DNA from: Linanthus parryae
Taxonomy: Eukaryota; Streptophyta; Magnoliopsida; Ericales; Polemoniaceae
NCBI GenBank assembly: GCA_023055425.1
Contig: JALGPY010000003.1
Location: 25,681,001 to 25,745,000 of the forward strand
Reading direction: 5' to 3'
Length of the DNA: 64,000 nt
A program made the position numbers and the translations under genes. The notes under the pieces are model-generated. The model was not told the origin of the DNA and did not search any database. It worked only from the letters and a program-made list of their open reading frames with translations. Positions 11,943-24,059 of this stretch are shown piece by piece. Positions within the stretch are counted from its first letter, which is position 1. Every line of letters starts with the position of its first letter.

Positions 11943-14900
11943 CTAGAGCCAATCTGGCGCATCTCGTATGCCCATACTCCTAGTGTGCCCTTCATGCTTC
12001 CACTGCGTGAGCGGCTTTGTAAGCGGGTCTGACAGATTCTCATCTGTAGGAATCTTGCATATCCGAACGTCTCCTCTATCGATAATATCTCGAATCAGAT
12101 GAAACTTCCTGAGCACGTGCTTGGATTTCTGGTGCGACCTGGGTTCCTTCGATTGCGCGATCGCCCCAGTGTTTTCACAGTACAACTCGACTGGATCCGC
12201 AATGCTAGGAACCACACCAAGTTCAGAAACAAACTTTCTGATCCAAACAGCTTCCTTTGCTGCGCCATTTGCAGCAATGTACTCAGCCTCTGTTGTAGAA
12301 TCAGCTACCGTCTCTTGCTTGGAACTCTTCCTGCTCACCGCTGCTCCATTCAGGCAAAACACATATCCCGACTGTGATCTAAAGTCATATTTGTCGGTTT
12401 GGAAGCTTGCATCAGTGTAACCCCTTACACGCAACTCTTCCTCACCGCCAAGTATCAAGAAAGCATCCTTAGTTCTTCTCAAGTAATTTAGGATGTTCTT
12501 GACTGCAATCCAGTGACTCTCACCTGGATTGGATTAGTATCTTCTTGTCATACTCAAGGCATATGACACATCTGGTCTAGTACATAACATGGCGTACATG
12601 ATAGATCCTATGGCCGAGGCATAGGGAATTCTACTCATGGGTTCCCTCTCAATCTCATTGGAAGGACAACCACTCTTCAAAAGAGTGATTCCATGTGACA
12701 TGGGCAAGAATCCCTTCTTGGAATCTTGCATGTTGAACCGTTTCAACATCTTTTCAATATATGTACTTTGACTTAGGCCTATCAACCTTTTAGATCTATC
12801 TCTATAGATATTTATACCGAGTATATAGGCTGCTTCCCCTAAGTCCTTCATTGAGAAACACTTCCCTAGCCAATCTTTAACAGATTGTAGCATGGGTACG
12901 TCGTTTCCAATTAGTAGTATGTCATCCACATACAAGACCAGAAAAGCTACAGAGCTCCCACTAACCTTCTTGTAGACACAAGACTCATCTTCGTTCCTGA
13001 TGAAGCCAAACTCTTTGACTACTTCATCAAAACGTTGATTCCAACTCCTAGAAGCTTGCTTCAATCCATAAATGGATCGTTGCAGCTTACAGACTTAATT
13101 GGCCTGCTTTGGATCCTCAAAACCCTCCGGCTGTATCATATACACGTCCTCAAGGAGATTCCCATAAAGGAATGTTATTTTGACATCCATCTGCCAAATC
13201 TCATAGTCGTGGTATGCTGCAATCGCAAGTAGGATTCGGATGGATTTGGTCATAGCGACTGGTGAAAAGGTTTCATCATAGCCAATACCATGAATCTGTC
13301 TGAATCCTTTAGCCACCAATCGGCCCTTATAGGTAATCACATTACCATCGATGTCGATCTTCTTCTTGAAGACCCACTTGCACCCTATGGGGCGCGCCCC
13401 TTCGGGTGGTTCCACCAAAGTCCATACTTTGTTGGTATACATGGATTCCATCTCGGATATCATGGCTTCTAGCCACTTCTGAGAGTCTGGGCCATTCATG
13501 GCCTCCTCATAGGTAGTAGGCTCATCATCTATGAGCATCGTGTCACCGAAATCGGTCACGAGAAGTCCATACCTCTCGGGTTCCTGGCGCACTCTACTAG
13601 ATCTACAAAGCTCTTGTGTTACCTGAACAGGTTCCTCCACAACTGCTTGTGGTTCCTGTTCATGTTCCATAATTGTTTTCAGTGATTTGTGGTTCTTGAA
13701 CCTCGTCAACTTCTACAGTCCTCCCAATTGCTTCTTTAGAGACAAACTCTCTTTCTAGAAACACGCCGGTCCGAGTAACAAACACTTTGTGCTCGGCTGG
13801 ATTGTAGAAGTAGTAACCCTTAGTTTCCTTAGGGTACCCCACAAATTTACACTTATCCGATTTCGGCCCTAGCTTGTCTGATTATAAACGTTTTACATAG
13901 ACATCGCAGCCCCAAGTCCTCATGAACGACAGTGTGGGACGCCTCCCACTCCACATCTCATATGGTGTCTTCATGACTGATTTAGATGGAACACGGTTAA
14001 TGGTGAAAGCTGCACTTAATAGAGCGTGGCCCCAAAATGATAATGGAAGATCGGTTTGACACATCATAGATCGAACCATATCCAATAGGGTTCGATTCCT
14101 CCTCTCGGACACGCCATTCCATTGTGGCGTTCCGGGTGGAGTGAGTTGGGACACGATCCCACACTCTCTAAGATAGTCGTCAAACTCTTGGCTCAAGTAA
14201 TCTCCTCCATGATCCGATCATAGAGCTTTGATACTTTTGCCAAGTTGCTTTTCTAATTCATTCTTGAATTCTTTGAACACTTCAAAGGATTCAGATTTTA
14301 CCCTCATGAGGTACACAAATCCATATCAACTGTAACCATCAGTAAATGTAATGAAGTAGACATAGTCACCCCTGGAAGGCGTGGAAAATGGCCCACACAC
14401 ATCAGTATGTATGAGCGCCAATTGCTCACTCGTCCTCTCACCTTTCTTATTGAAAGGGGACTTTGTCATTTTTCCCAATAAACAAGCCTCACATGTCTCA
14501 TATGATTCAAAATCAAATGAGTCTAGTAATTCATCTTTATGGAGTCTAGATACACGTTTCTCATTTATGTGGCCTAAACGACAGTGCCATAAATAAGCAG
14601 GATTTAAATCATTTATTTTAATCCGCTTGGTATTAATGTTGTAGACAGGATTGCTTAGATCAAGGACATATAGTCCATTAAATAATTGCGCACTAAAATA
14701 GTGAATATTATTCAAATAAAAGGAACAACACTTGTTCTTTATTGAAATCATAAAACCATCCTTGTCCAAAAAAGAAATAGAAATAATGTTTCTGCTCATA
14801 GCATGCACAAAATAGCAATTATTTAATTCTAAAACTAATCCTGAAGGCAGAGATAGCTCGCACACGCCTATGGCCAACGCAGCAACTTTTGCTCCATTCC

Positions 14901-15060
14901 CAACGCGCAGATCTACCTCTCCTTTAGCCAATCTTCTACTTCTCTTTAGATCCTGCATATTTCGACAAATATGAGATCCACAGCCAGTATCTAATACCCA
15001 TGATGTAGAGACAGTTAAATTGACATCTACAACAAAAATACCTGGTAGTGGTGGAATCAC
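11943..15060 (-). pseudogene. Copia copy B protease-integrase-RT-RNase H polyprotein, degenerate
   Basis: The domain order matches copy A. Unlike A, it keeps the protease active-site context WVLDTGCGSHICRN. Stops at 13,882, 13,095 and 12,534, the frameshift near 13,670, and the TGA near 14,218 are all shared with copy A. The TGA at 14,326-14,328, inside the integrase core, is private to B. RT retains LVLYVDDILLIGND and RNase H retains STTEAEYIAA. Confidence 0.87.
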
Positions 15061-15893
15061 TATTCCAAGCCTCTTGTCCTCCAGATATTTTGGGCAGTTC
15101 CTCCTCTAGTGTCCAGGCTGACTGCAGTAGTGACACTCACCTTTTGTCACACCTTTGGCAATGCCACCAACAGGCTTAAGGGCAGGTTCCTTGGACTTGG
15201 AAACTGACTTGCCTTTGCCCTTGGAGGATGAGGCAAACCTTTTGCCCTTTCCTTTCTGCACCATCATAATGGCCTTGCCCTTACCCTTGTTGATGCTCTG
15301 TTCAGCTGTCCTCAACATATTGAGTAAATCTGGCAGTGGTTTCACGATCTCGTTCATGTTATAGTTCATGATGAACTGTCCATAACTCTCGGGAAACGAT
15401 TGCAACACGAGATCGGTTGCCAACTCTTGGCCGACCGGGAACCCCAGTCGGGCGAGATTCTCCAAGTACCCGATCATACGGAGTACATGGGGTCCAACCG
15501 GGTTCCCTTCTGCCAGATGACACTTGAACAGTGCCTTAGAGACCTCATACCTCTCTACCCTTGCCTGCTCTTGGAAGAGCTGCTTCAGATGCTCGATCAT
15601 ATCGACAGCATTCATGTTTTCGTGTTGCTTCTGAAGCTCAGAAGTCATGGTTCATAGCATAAGGCAGGCCGCATCATTAGCGTCATCAACAGCTTTTGAT
15701 ACGCCTTTAGGGCAGCAGGTGTTTGGTTCTCTGGACCTTCTGGAACATGCTCCTCTATTGCGTACAGTTTCTTCTCTTGCTTGAGAACAATTCTCAAGTT
15801 TCTGTACCAATCAAGAAAGTTGGTTCCAGAGAGCTTGTACTTCTCAAGGACAGATCGTAGGGAATGTTGTGAACTGGATGAGTTGTTTGCCAT
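15061..15893 (-). pseudogene. Copia copy B gag, frameshifted
   Basis: It starts at the ATG matching copy A (15,893; MANNSSSSQHS). A one-base deletion near 15,690 shifts the frame after about 65 codons. The frame re-opens at 15,648. A TAG at 15,106-15,108 replaces the tryptophan in the zinc knuckle (CHYCSQPGH then stop), probably from TGG. Both lesions are absent from copy A. Confidence 0.82.
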
Positions 15894-16836
15894 TTGGAAT
15901 TCTACAAAAGGAAAATACGCAAGTTTTAGTATTTGTGAATTTTTGACTATATTCAATAATGGCTAGTTTATCAAATATAGCTCCCACTATTTTTCTACGG
16001 ATTAATAACCATCAAGATATTAATGCGCAAAATATCCTTATATTTTCTAGTGGGCCATGTTTCATCTCCTTATGAGCTTGCTTTGGCAAGTCACCCATAA
16101 TTTGACTACTTTAGGTAGGAACAATTCCAATTGCATCCCTTATGCAACTCTTGGTTCAATTGGGCAAATAACTCCTTATTTATCCGTCCATATGGATAAT
16201 CCCAATTGATTGCCTCTAGGTTTCTTAATCATATTAATAGCCCAGTTGTGTTCAACCTCTTATTTAAACAATTGCACATTACTAGCTTGTGCCATCGCAT
16301 TCCATCATTATGAACCAAGTCGCCATGCTTTGGCACGCACGAACGTGATAAATAATGATGATAATGAGTGTTTAAATAACGAGAAGGCAAGAACACAATA
16401 TTTGAGTTTTGAAGGATTTTAAATTCAATTTTAATTGTTTTGTTGATCTATATCAACTAATCTATCTATTTGAGTTTGGGCACAACTCCAAATAATAGAT
16501 CCGGGTTGTCTAATTATCTTATTATCCTAATTGCATGCATCATCCATACACCAACCACACAATAATAAGACAATAAAGTAAACAACCACAAAACAAAAAT
16601 TTAAACGTGATGTGGATATGGCCTTTTCTAGACTAAGTTAATTCCAAGCCAATGGAATTATCTATGAACCCTAAAAGCAAACACATCTCCATGCGTCTTG
16701 ATCTTTTGGTCCATCCTTCATGGTCATGTGGAATGCTCCATGCTGCATGCTCCATCTTTTGTGTCTCCTTTTGGCTTTGGGCTCCTTTTCTTTAATCTTG
16801 GCTAACAATCTACTTTATCTAGCACTAGGTAACTGA
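15894..16836 (-). other. Leader of copia copy B, truncated
   Basis: Noncoding; it matches the copy A leader (8848 to about 9,790) with scattered substitutions. The last shared bases are around tctagcacta; beyond them the sequence belongs to copia C. Confidence 0.7.
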
Positions 16837-16845
16837 GCTTGAGAT

Positions 16846-18664
16846 CTAGGGATCAGTATCATGTTCATCAGGGACCTTGTCGAAAGACTCTCCCAAGTAC
16901 ATGTATCTGTCTGGTTTACGAGAAACCCTCCCATTACGACGAGGCTGTACTTCTGGTTCACTAGCTGTAATATTTTTTCCACTGCCCGGTTGCGGCGGAA
17001 TGTCACTACTATCTTGTGGATCACTAGTATTGTCATTTCCCCCACTGCCCTCTTGCGGTGGGATTTCAACACTATTTTGTTGTGTATCACGAGTATCTAC
17101 ATTTCTCCAACCACCCCCAAGGTAGTTGAATGTCGATATCATTTTCTTGTGGTATTTCTTATTGTACAATTGGTATATCATGACCTTGGACTACTTGATT
17201 TCCTCGCATTTCTTCCAGAACAATTTTACTTTTAGGCTTGTGATCCATAATATAGTCTTCCTCTAAGAATCTCGCATTGGTGCTAACAATGACTTTCTGA
17301 TCCTTCGGACTATAAAATAAACCACCCTTTGTTCCTTTCGGGTATCCTACAAAGACACATACTTCTGTCCTTGATTCCAACTTACTTGCGTTCCCCTTCA
17401 GCACATGTGCTGGACTACCCCAAATCTGAACATGTCGTAGACTAGGCTTGCACCCAGTCCAAATTTCTGTGGGTGTAGTTGGTACTGACTTAGACGGAAC
17501 CAAGTTCAGAATATATGCAGCTGTCTCTAAAGCATGCCCCCAAAAGGAAATTGGTAAATCTAAATAACTCATCATGGATCTCACCATTTCCAAAAGAGTC
17601 CTATTCCTTCACTCTGCCACACCATTCTGTTGTGGCGTACGTGGAGCACACAACTGGGATTGAATCTCTTATTCCTCCAAGTAATCCCTGAATTGTCCCA
17701 AGAGGTACTCGCCACCTCGATCAGATCGAAATGACTTGATATATTTTCCTATACGCTTCTCTTATTCTGCCTTAAAAAATTTAAATTTCTCAAAGGCCTC
17801 AGACTTATGCCGTATCAAATAAATATATCCATATCTTGAGTAATCATCAATAAAAGTAATGAAATACTCAAAACCTCCCCTCGCTTGGATATTCATTGGT
17901 CCACAAACATCTGAATGGATAAGCTCCAAAAGTTCTTTGGCCCTATTACCCTTAGCCAAAAATGGCCTCTTGGTCATCTTACCTTCTAAACATGACTCAC
18001 ATGCTGGTAGTGCCTCCACTTTTAATGAACCTAATGGTCCATTCTGAACCAGCCTTTGTATTCTGTTTATATTGATATGACCAAGTCGTAAATGCCAAAG
18101 ATATGTTGGTTTATCTTGCAAGGTTCCTCTCTCTTTTTAGGTAAGTTATCCGAGTTATTCAGTTCATATAGCTGCGCTATGGGAGTCTCAGGATTTATAA
18201 TGTAAAGACCATCCACCAATGTACCAGAACATATAAAACGTTTATTTTTCTTAATATCCACAGTCATTAAAATAAACTAAATATTCTTTCTTAACCAACT
18301 AAGAAACTGAAATCAAATTCCTTCTAATGGAAGGTACATAAAGACAATCTTTCAAAACTAAAATCCTATCATTCCCAAAATGTAAGAAACAAATTCGTAT
18401 TGCGAATGCAGCTACTTTATTCGTGTTGCCCAAGTGTAGATAAATCTCGCCATCACTAAGCTGTCTGGTTTCCTGGAACCCCTGCGATGAATTGCAGACA
18501 TGGTCAGTGGCTCCCGAATCTACACACCAGGTTCTAGTAGATCGAACCGCTAAACATGATTCAACTATTAGTGAAAGAGATATACCTGAGTAGTTCTGGA
18601 TTGGACGAGTCAGGAACTTTGGACATTGCTTCTTCCAATGCTCTCTCTGGTTTAGAGGAAACAC
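16846..18664 (-). pseudogene. Copia C protease-integrase polyprotein, degenerate and truncated
   Basis: Read on the minus strand it contains a basic CCHC remnant (NQREHWKKQCPKF), the protease site WCVDSGATDHVC, the pre-integrase zinc block (YLWHLRLGHININR; CESCLEGKM), and the integrase core ([33 protein letters not shown]). A capsid-like linker (RRNGRVSRKPDRYMYLG) is the last recognisable part. Stops interrupt it near 18,299, 17,762, about 17,670 and about 17,610 (the last CGA to TGA inside VAERRNRT), and frame changes occur near 18,200 and 17,170. The frame ends at the junction with copia B before RT, so no YVDD site is present. Confidence 0.85.
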
Positions 18665-19440
18665 TTGCCTTTCGTCTTTCCCAATGTCCCCTGAGGAGCA
18701 AGTGCTTGCTGTGGCCCACGAGCTATTCCTTGAGGTGCCGGAGCAACCTTCGGAACTACTACTTGTGCAACTTTCTTCTTCTTCTTAGCCCTAGGGTTAG
18801 AAGCAGAAGCCTTTTCAGCCACCATTACATTAACCGGTTTCGGTAGGAGTCCCTCAGCTGCTTGAAGCTCCTTTAACAATTCGGCTAAAGAATAAATCTT
18901 TTTGTTCATATTATAATTTAGCCGAAAATTGTTAAATGAATCAGACAGCGTCATGAGCACGATATCGACCTGAGTTTCCTCTTCAATTACAGCTCCAAGG
19001 ATCTCTAGTTCACCTAGAAGACTTATCATCTTCAGAACATGATCCCTTACAGAGGATCCTTCAACCATTTTTGTGTTCATGAGGTTTTTCATAGCAACCT
19101 GCCTGGCAGCACGATCCTGATCCTCAAACATCTCTTTGAGGTTCTCCATGATCTCAAGGGCAGAGCCCATGTTTTCATGCTGATGCTGCAACACATTAGA
19201 CATGGAGCCTAATATGTAGCATTTAGCCATCTGATCGGCTTTCTGCCACCTCTTATAAGGCTTGGCTTCTTCTTCAGAAGCCCCTTCTAGAGGTTCTTCA
19301 GGACATTCCTCAAGAAGCACAAATTTGTAATCCTCAGCAGTTAGCACAATATTCAAATTCCTCTTCCAATCAATATAGTTTGATCCAGTGAGTTTGTTTT
19401 GATTCAAGAGAATAGATAGTGGGTTGAAAGAGCTCGACAT
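18652..19440 (-). pseudogene. Copia C gag
   Basis: The start is taken at the ATG at 19,440 (MSSSFNPLSILLNQNKLTGS), the usual gag N-terminus of this type, rather than six codons upstream. The frame runs through the gag helical region (HENMGSALEIMENLKEMFED) and a Lys-rich stretch. It then ends at a frameshift inside the zinc knuckle: KGKCF is followed by the rest of the knuckle in the next frame at 18,664. Confidence 0.82.
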
Positions 19441-20519
19441 TTTGAACCTAAGAATCATGTAAATAAAACATATAAGGGCAATTTAAACCACCAGTAGTGT
19501 AACACACATAAAAATAGTATGCCACGATGGGTGGACGTCTACCATTCATTCTATAGTTAGACATGGTACATTTGGGCCTGCAAGCCATAGCAGTGACTCC
19601 GATGGGGAGGATACTATAACTTACATCTAAGTGTATACCATCATTTTACTTCTAAACCCCCTACCCCATTACATGCCTCTCAGATGGAGAGATGACACAT
19701 AAATAGTAATTGTTAAAAGTACCCTTATAGGAATTTATACCACTGATACTATAGTGGTTATGTTCGATAAGAAGGTTAACTCCAAGGCTAACACACACAA
19801 CCAACTACATCACTTATAAATCAATGATGGAGACTGCGGGATCTAGTAGCACTAGACTCCCTCTCCCACTTAGTTGTTTGAACAATTTAATACAAATTAA
19901 ATTAATTATCCATGTTGTCCATGATTAAAATGCAAGCATCCACAATAATCATACACATAGATATAATCAAGCACATAAAAAGAATTCAACCACACACAGC
20001 CCAGTTATTATGGTCGGAGCTTCTTTAGTCGGGTTAGCAAGACCCATCTGACCCAGCGACACCGGGATCGACATTCCCGGTAAGGTCGCCGAAAAACATT
20101 TTCCGAAAATCGCCATGCCGTCACTGTGGAAAACTTGACGATCTGCAATCTTTCGTCCTTCTGTCTCCACTAATATTACATTAACCCTAGTCTCCATGGA
20201 TTCCGCAAATCAGTCTGTAACAGAGTACCAGAGACTGCTACAGATTTTCAATTCCACCAAGGAGCTCACACGTTCATCTAATACTGGAATAAGAGAACCT
20301 AGAGTTTACTATTACAGAAGGTTACAATTTTTTTTTTATCCACGAAAAACAGTGTGGGAATCAAAACCAAATCAAACCATATACATCAAACAGTATGACC
20401 ATAATAGCAGGACACGATTCAATCTGCAAAACAGAGTTAGACATCGCAATCTTCCTACTCTAACATGCATAGCCGGTTCGATTATTGGACAACATGGATG
20501 TATTGTAGAGTCAAACGGG
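19441..20519 (-). other. Leader of copia C
   Basis: Noncoding, about 1.1 kb, between PBS and gag. The open frame at 20,196-20,588 spans the PBS and LTR edge and has no recognised domain. Confidence 0.6.
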
Positions 20520-20531
20520 GCTCTGATACCA
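20520..20531 (-). promoter_or_regulatory. Primer-binding site, copia C
   Basis: TGGTATCAGAGC on the minus strand, two bases (AT) after the LTR end CCCTTCA; initiator tRNA-Met type. Confidence 0.9.
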
Positions 20532-20533
20532 AT

Positions 20534-21797
20534 TGAAGGGAGGCGAATCCCTGAACCAGTTCGATTGCATGTCTACTATACCGATTAAAAAATTGTTTCA
20601 ACATGAACGCTATAAACCCTACTAGGCGGAATTAGGGTTCATACATGCGTCCAAGCTATCTGATGTAGGTCTCAAAACACTCCTGATCTTCTCCCGTATT
20701 CTTGAAGTTCCTCCTGAATGCAAGTGTGGGCTTGCTGCTTCCAGAATCCTTCTTGGCCTCGATACGAACTGCTCTCACTCTCGAAACCCTCGATTTCGGT
20801 GGGTATCTAAAGCATACGAATTCTGAAGACTAAGGACACTTATATAGGCTCCGGGGGGGACCTGGAGGAGAAAATATGAATCAGGCTCCTAACTTTATCA
20901 CCCGAACCTAGTCCGAATAAAGTTAATAACAGTTAGTACCACTAAATAACTATTATTGCACTCATGTCCATATTCTCAAAAACTAATATTTCGAGCTCCT
21001 GTGATTAAATACTTATTATCTCCCCATGTTAAGATTACAGATATCCATCGATTAAATTAATTACTGACTAATTCATTTAATCGACCTCTTCCCAATTCCT
21101 TGATCCTTACCACTTAACTTATTTGATATGTCCAGATTACCAAGTAATGTACCTGCAGGGTTTGACATAATCAAAACTTATAAGTTTCATCAGGGGGATA
21201 TCATCAACCCATAAATGAGACATGGATTCCTTCGATATATCAATCTACACCATGGACTCAATAGTATTACCCAACTCATCGAGGTTATTGACTCCATAGG
21301 AATCTCACTCACTTGACTTGTCAAAGCAATAACTACTAAATACATGTGCACATTGACTATCTAAGGATTAAGAGCATAAGTAATCATAATAACCATGAGA
21401 CATAGCTTGTCTTATTATGTCAGTACAAAGACAATGATCTCAACTTGGTCCTGTTTAATATACACAAAGTATACTAGCACATTGAGTTGAAACTATAGTA
21501 TTAACTATACTGTTTCCTGTAGCCAAGACAGACCTACTAAAACAATGTGCTACAATCGTTCTGATGGTTTGTCTAATTCCATCTAGATTGTGAACTCACA
21601 ACTTCCATTCCACAAGAACCGAAGATAAGATCTTCTGTGTGTTATACTCTACACACCAGATCTTCAACTATGCAGAACAATAGACAACTATGCACAATAA
21701 TAATATAATGCAAAAACATTGCCCAAAACCGTTCTCATAAATATCAAATTCATATAATCCAATACAAAAAGCATGGCTTTTAGTATTCAATCCAACA
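20534..21797 (-). repeat. 5' LTR of copia C (1264 bp)
   Basis: On the minus strand it runs TGTTGGATTG...CCCTTCA. The inner end is fixed by the PBS and the outer end by the sudden loss of gypsy-2 integrase homology after GTGAAGTTCG. A TATA element (TATATAAG on the minus strand) lies at about 20,839-20,846. Confidence 0.82.
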
Positions 21798-24037
21798 CGA
21801 ACTTCACCTTCTGGCATGTTAGGCACTGGGATACAAACTCAGCAACTTCATTCTTCATTCTAGGCCACCAAAATTGCTTCTTCAGGTCCTTATACAGTTT
21901 GTCACCACCTGGGTGTACGGAATGTGGAGTGTTATGTGCTTCCTTCATTAGTCTCTCCTTCACCTCCTTACACTTCTGAGGTATGCACCATCTACCCTTG
22001 TAACGAATGCTACAATCCCCAAAAATCTGAAACTCATTTGTCAAACCATCCTCAATTTTCTTCTTTATTCTTTCTAGCTTCACATCCCCTGGTTGACCCT
22101 TTCTAATCTCCTCAAAGATGTCAGGTTCTGGGGTCATACTACTTAACAGATTCTCTAGAGCTCCTTGCTCCAAAACTTCAATTTCCAACTTCTAGAACAT
22201 CACACAGTTTATTCGACAAGACCATCATTGAATTCACTGTGTGACTAGACTTCTTGCTCAAAACGTCTGCAACTACGTTTGCTTTCCCCTCATGGTATTG
22301 TATCCTTAAGTCATAGTCCTTTATTAGCTCTAACCACCTTCTTTGCCTATAATTCAACTCCTTCTGTGTGAAAATATACTTGAGGCTCTTATGATCAGTC
22401 AAAACCTTACATGTCACCCCGTATAGGTAATGTCTCCAAATCTTCAAGGAAAACACTATGGCAGCTAACTCCAAATCATGGATGGAATAGTTCTCCTCAT
22501 ACGATTTCAATTGTCTCGATGCATAGGCAATTACTTTCCCATTCTGCATCAACACACATCCCAAACCATTATTAGACGCATCACTATAGACCTCATATTC
22601 TCCCTTCTCAGACGAAAATGATAAAACTGGTGCAGTAGTCAACTTCTCCTTAAAGGTTTGGAACGCTTCCTCACACTTATCATCCCATTAATACTTCGTT
22701 TTCTTCTTCATAAAGTTTGTTAAGGGTCTTGCTAACTTCGAGAAATCCTTAACGAATCTACGATAATACCCTGCTAAACCCAAGAAACTTCTAATCTCTG
22801 TCACACTCTTCGGCCTCGGCCAATCTTTCATGGCTGCTACCTTTACCGGGTCTAGTGAAATTCCCTCTTTTGAGATTATGTGCCCCAAAAACGGTATTTT
22901 GTCTAACCAAAATTCACACTTCGAGAGTTTTCCATACAACTTCTCTTCTCTCAAGGTTTGTAATAATGCTCTAAGGTGTTTATCATGATCCTCCTTCCCT
23001 TTGGAATACACCAAGATGTCATCAATAAATACCACCACAAAATGATCCAGGTAAGTTCTTAAAGCTCGATTAATCACATCCATGAAAACAGCTGGTGCGT
23101 TGGTCAGTCCAAATGGCATAACGGTGAACTCGTAGTGCCCATACCTGGGTCTAGAGGCGGTTTCAGGGATGTCCTTCTCAGATACTCTCAATTGGTGATA
23201 CCCCGACCTCAAATCAATCTTAGAGAAAGTGTCCGCTCCTTGTAACTGATCGAACAAGTCATCTATCCTTGATAATGGGTACTTATTCTTTATTGTCACA
23301 TTGTTGAGCTCCCTGTAATCTATACACAACCTCAAGCTACCATCCTTCTTCTTCACGAACAACACTGGTGCTCCCCAAGGTGAAACACTAGGTCTTATGT
23401 TTCCCTTCTCCAGCAACTCCTGTAATTGTCTCTTCAACTCCTTAAGTTTTGCGAGTGCCATACAGTAAGGTGCTTTTGAAATGGGTCCAGTTCCAGGTGC
23501 AAGGTCGATGGTGAACTCAACTGCTCTCTTGGGTGGCATTCCTGGGATCTCGTCCGGAAAAACGTCGGAAAACTCATTCACAACTGGGATATCCTCAATT
23601 TTTATTTTCTTCGGCACTAATGTCTTGGATAAAACAGAGGTAGGCTTGGTGACCTTTCCGAACATCATTGTAAATGGATAAGGCTGACACAATTTTGATA
23701 CAAGGCTCCCTAACAATAGCGCGATAGGAAATTCGCTCCCCTTTTGGTCCCCTTAGACTTACTTTTTGGTTAAAGAAATCAATGTTCGCACGATATTTAC
23801 CCAACCAGTCCATTCCTAAGATGAATCTATGTTCCCAAGGTGGAATTGGATTAGGTTTGAAGGTAAGTTACTCCCCATGATACTAATTTCTACCCCTTCA
23901 TAGATAGTATCACAATTCACTATTTGACCAGCAACTGTGGAAATCGGGACAGATATCCTAGCAGATGGTTGAAGTCCTAATTTCTGAATGAAAGATGAGG
24001 AAACGAAAGAAAACGAAGCTCCAAAATCAAATAACAC
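21798..24037 (-). pseudogene. gypsy-2 protease-RT-RNase H-integrase, degenerate
   Basis: The protease motif reads LFDFGASFSFVS, where D-S-G would be expected, so the active-site serine is phenylalanine (TCT to TTT would do it). RT contains [23 protein letters not shown], and [11 protein letters not shown] with the catalytic IDD. A TAA just after the RT (KKTKY, stop, WDDKCEEAF) is in frame with RNase H ([27 protein letters not shown]). A frameshift near 22,190 separates RNase H from the integrase zinc region ([20 protein letters not shown]), which ends at the copia C insertion. Another frameshift lies near 23,640. Confidence 0.86.
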
Positions 24038-24059
24038 AAAAGCAGGAATACTATGACAA

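Larger units (their letters stand above)
11929..16836 (-). mobile_element. Copia retrotransposon copy B, truncated in its leader
   Basis: This is a second copy of the copia A internal region at an offset of 7046 bases. From 11,929 to 14,310 it is virtually identical to copy A (one substitution seen, at 12,782). From 14,311 onward it differs by roughly 3 percent. Homology stops near 16,826-16,836 in the leader, where sequence of copia C begins, so its PBS and 5' LTR are missing. Confidence 0.87.
16837..21797 (-). mobile_element. Copia retrotransposon C, truncated 3' part
   Basis: This is a minus-strand copia element of a different family from A/B. It has a complete 5' LTR (20,534-21,797), PBS, leader, gag, protease and integrase, ending in the linker before RT, where copy B begins. 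RT, RNase H and the 3' LTR are absent from the window and are expected beyond its left edge if A/B inserted here. The LTR start (TGTTGGATTG) interrupts gypsy-2 integrase at 21,797/21,798. Confidence 0.87.

Noticed and set aside
20196..20588. 130-codon frame near the copia C PBS
   Set aside because: It crosses the primer-binding site and LTR border, and no protein family is recognised.
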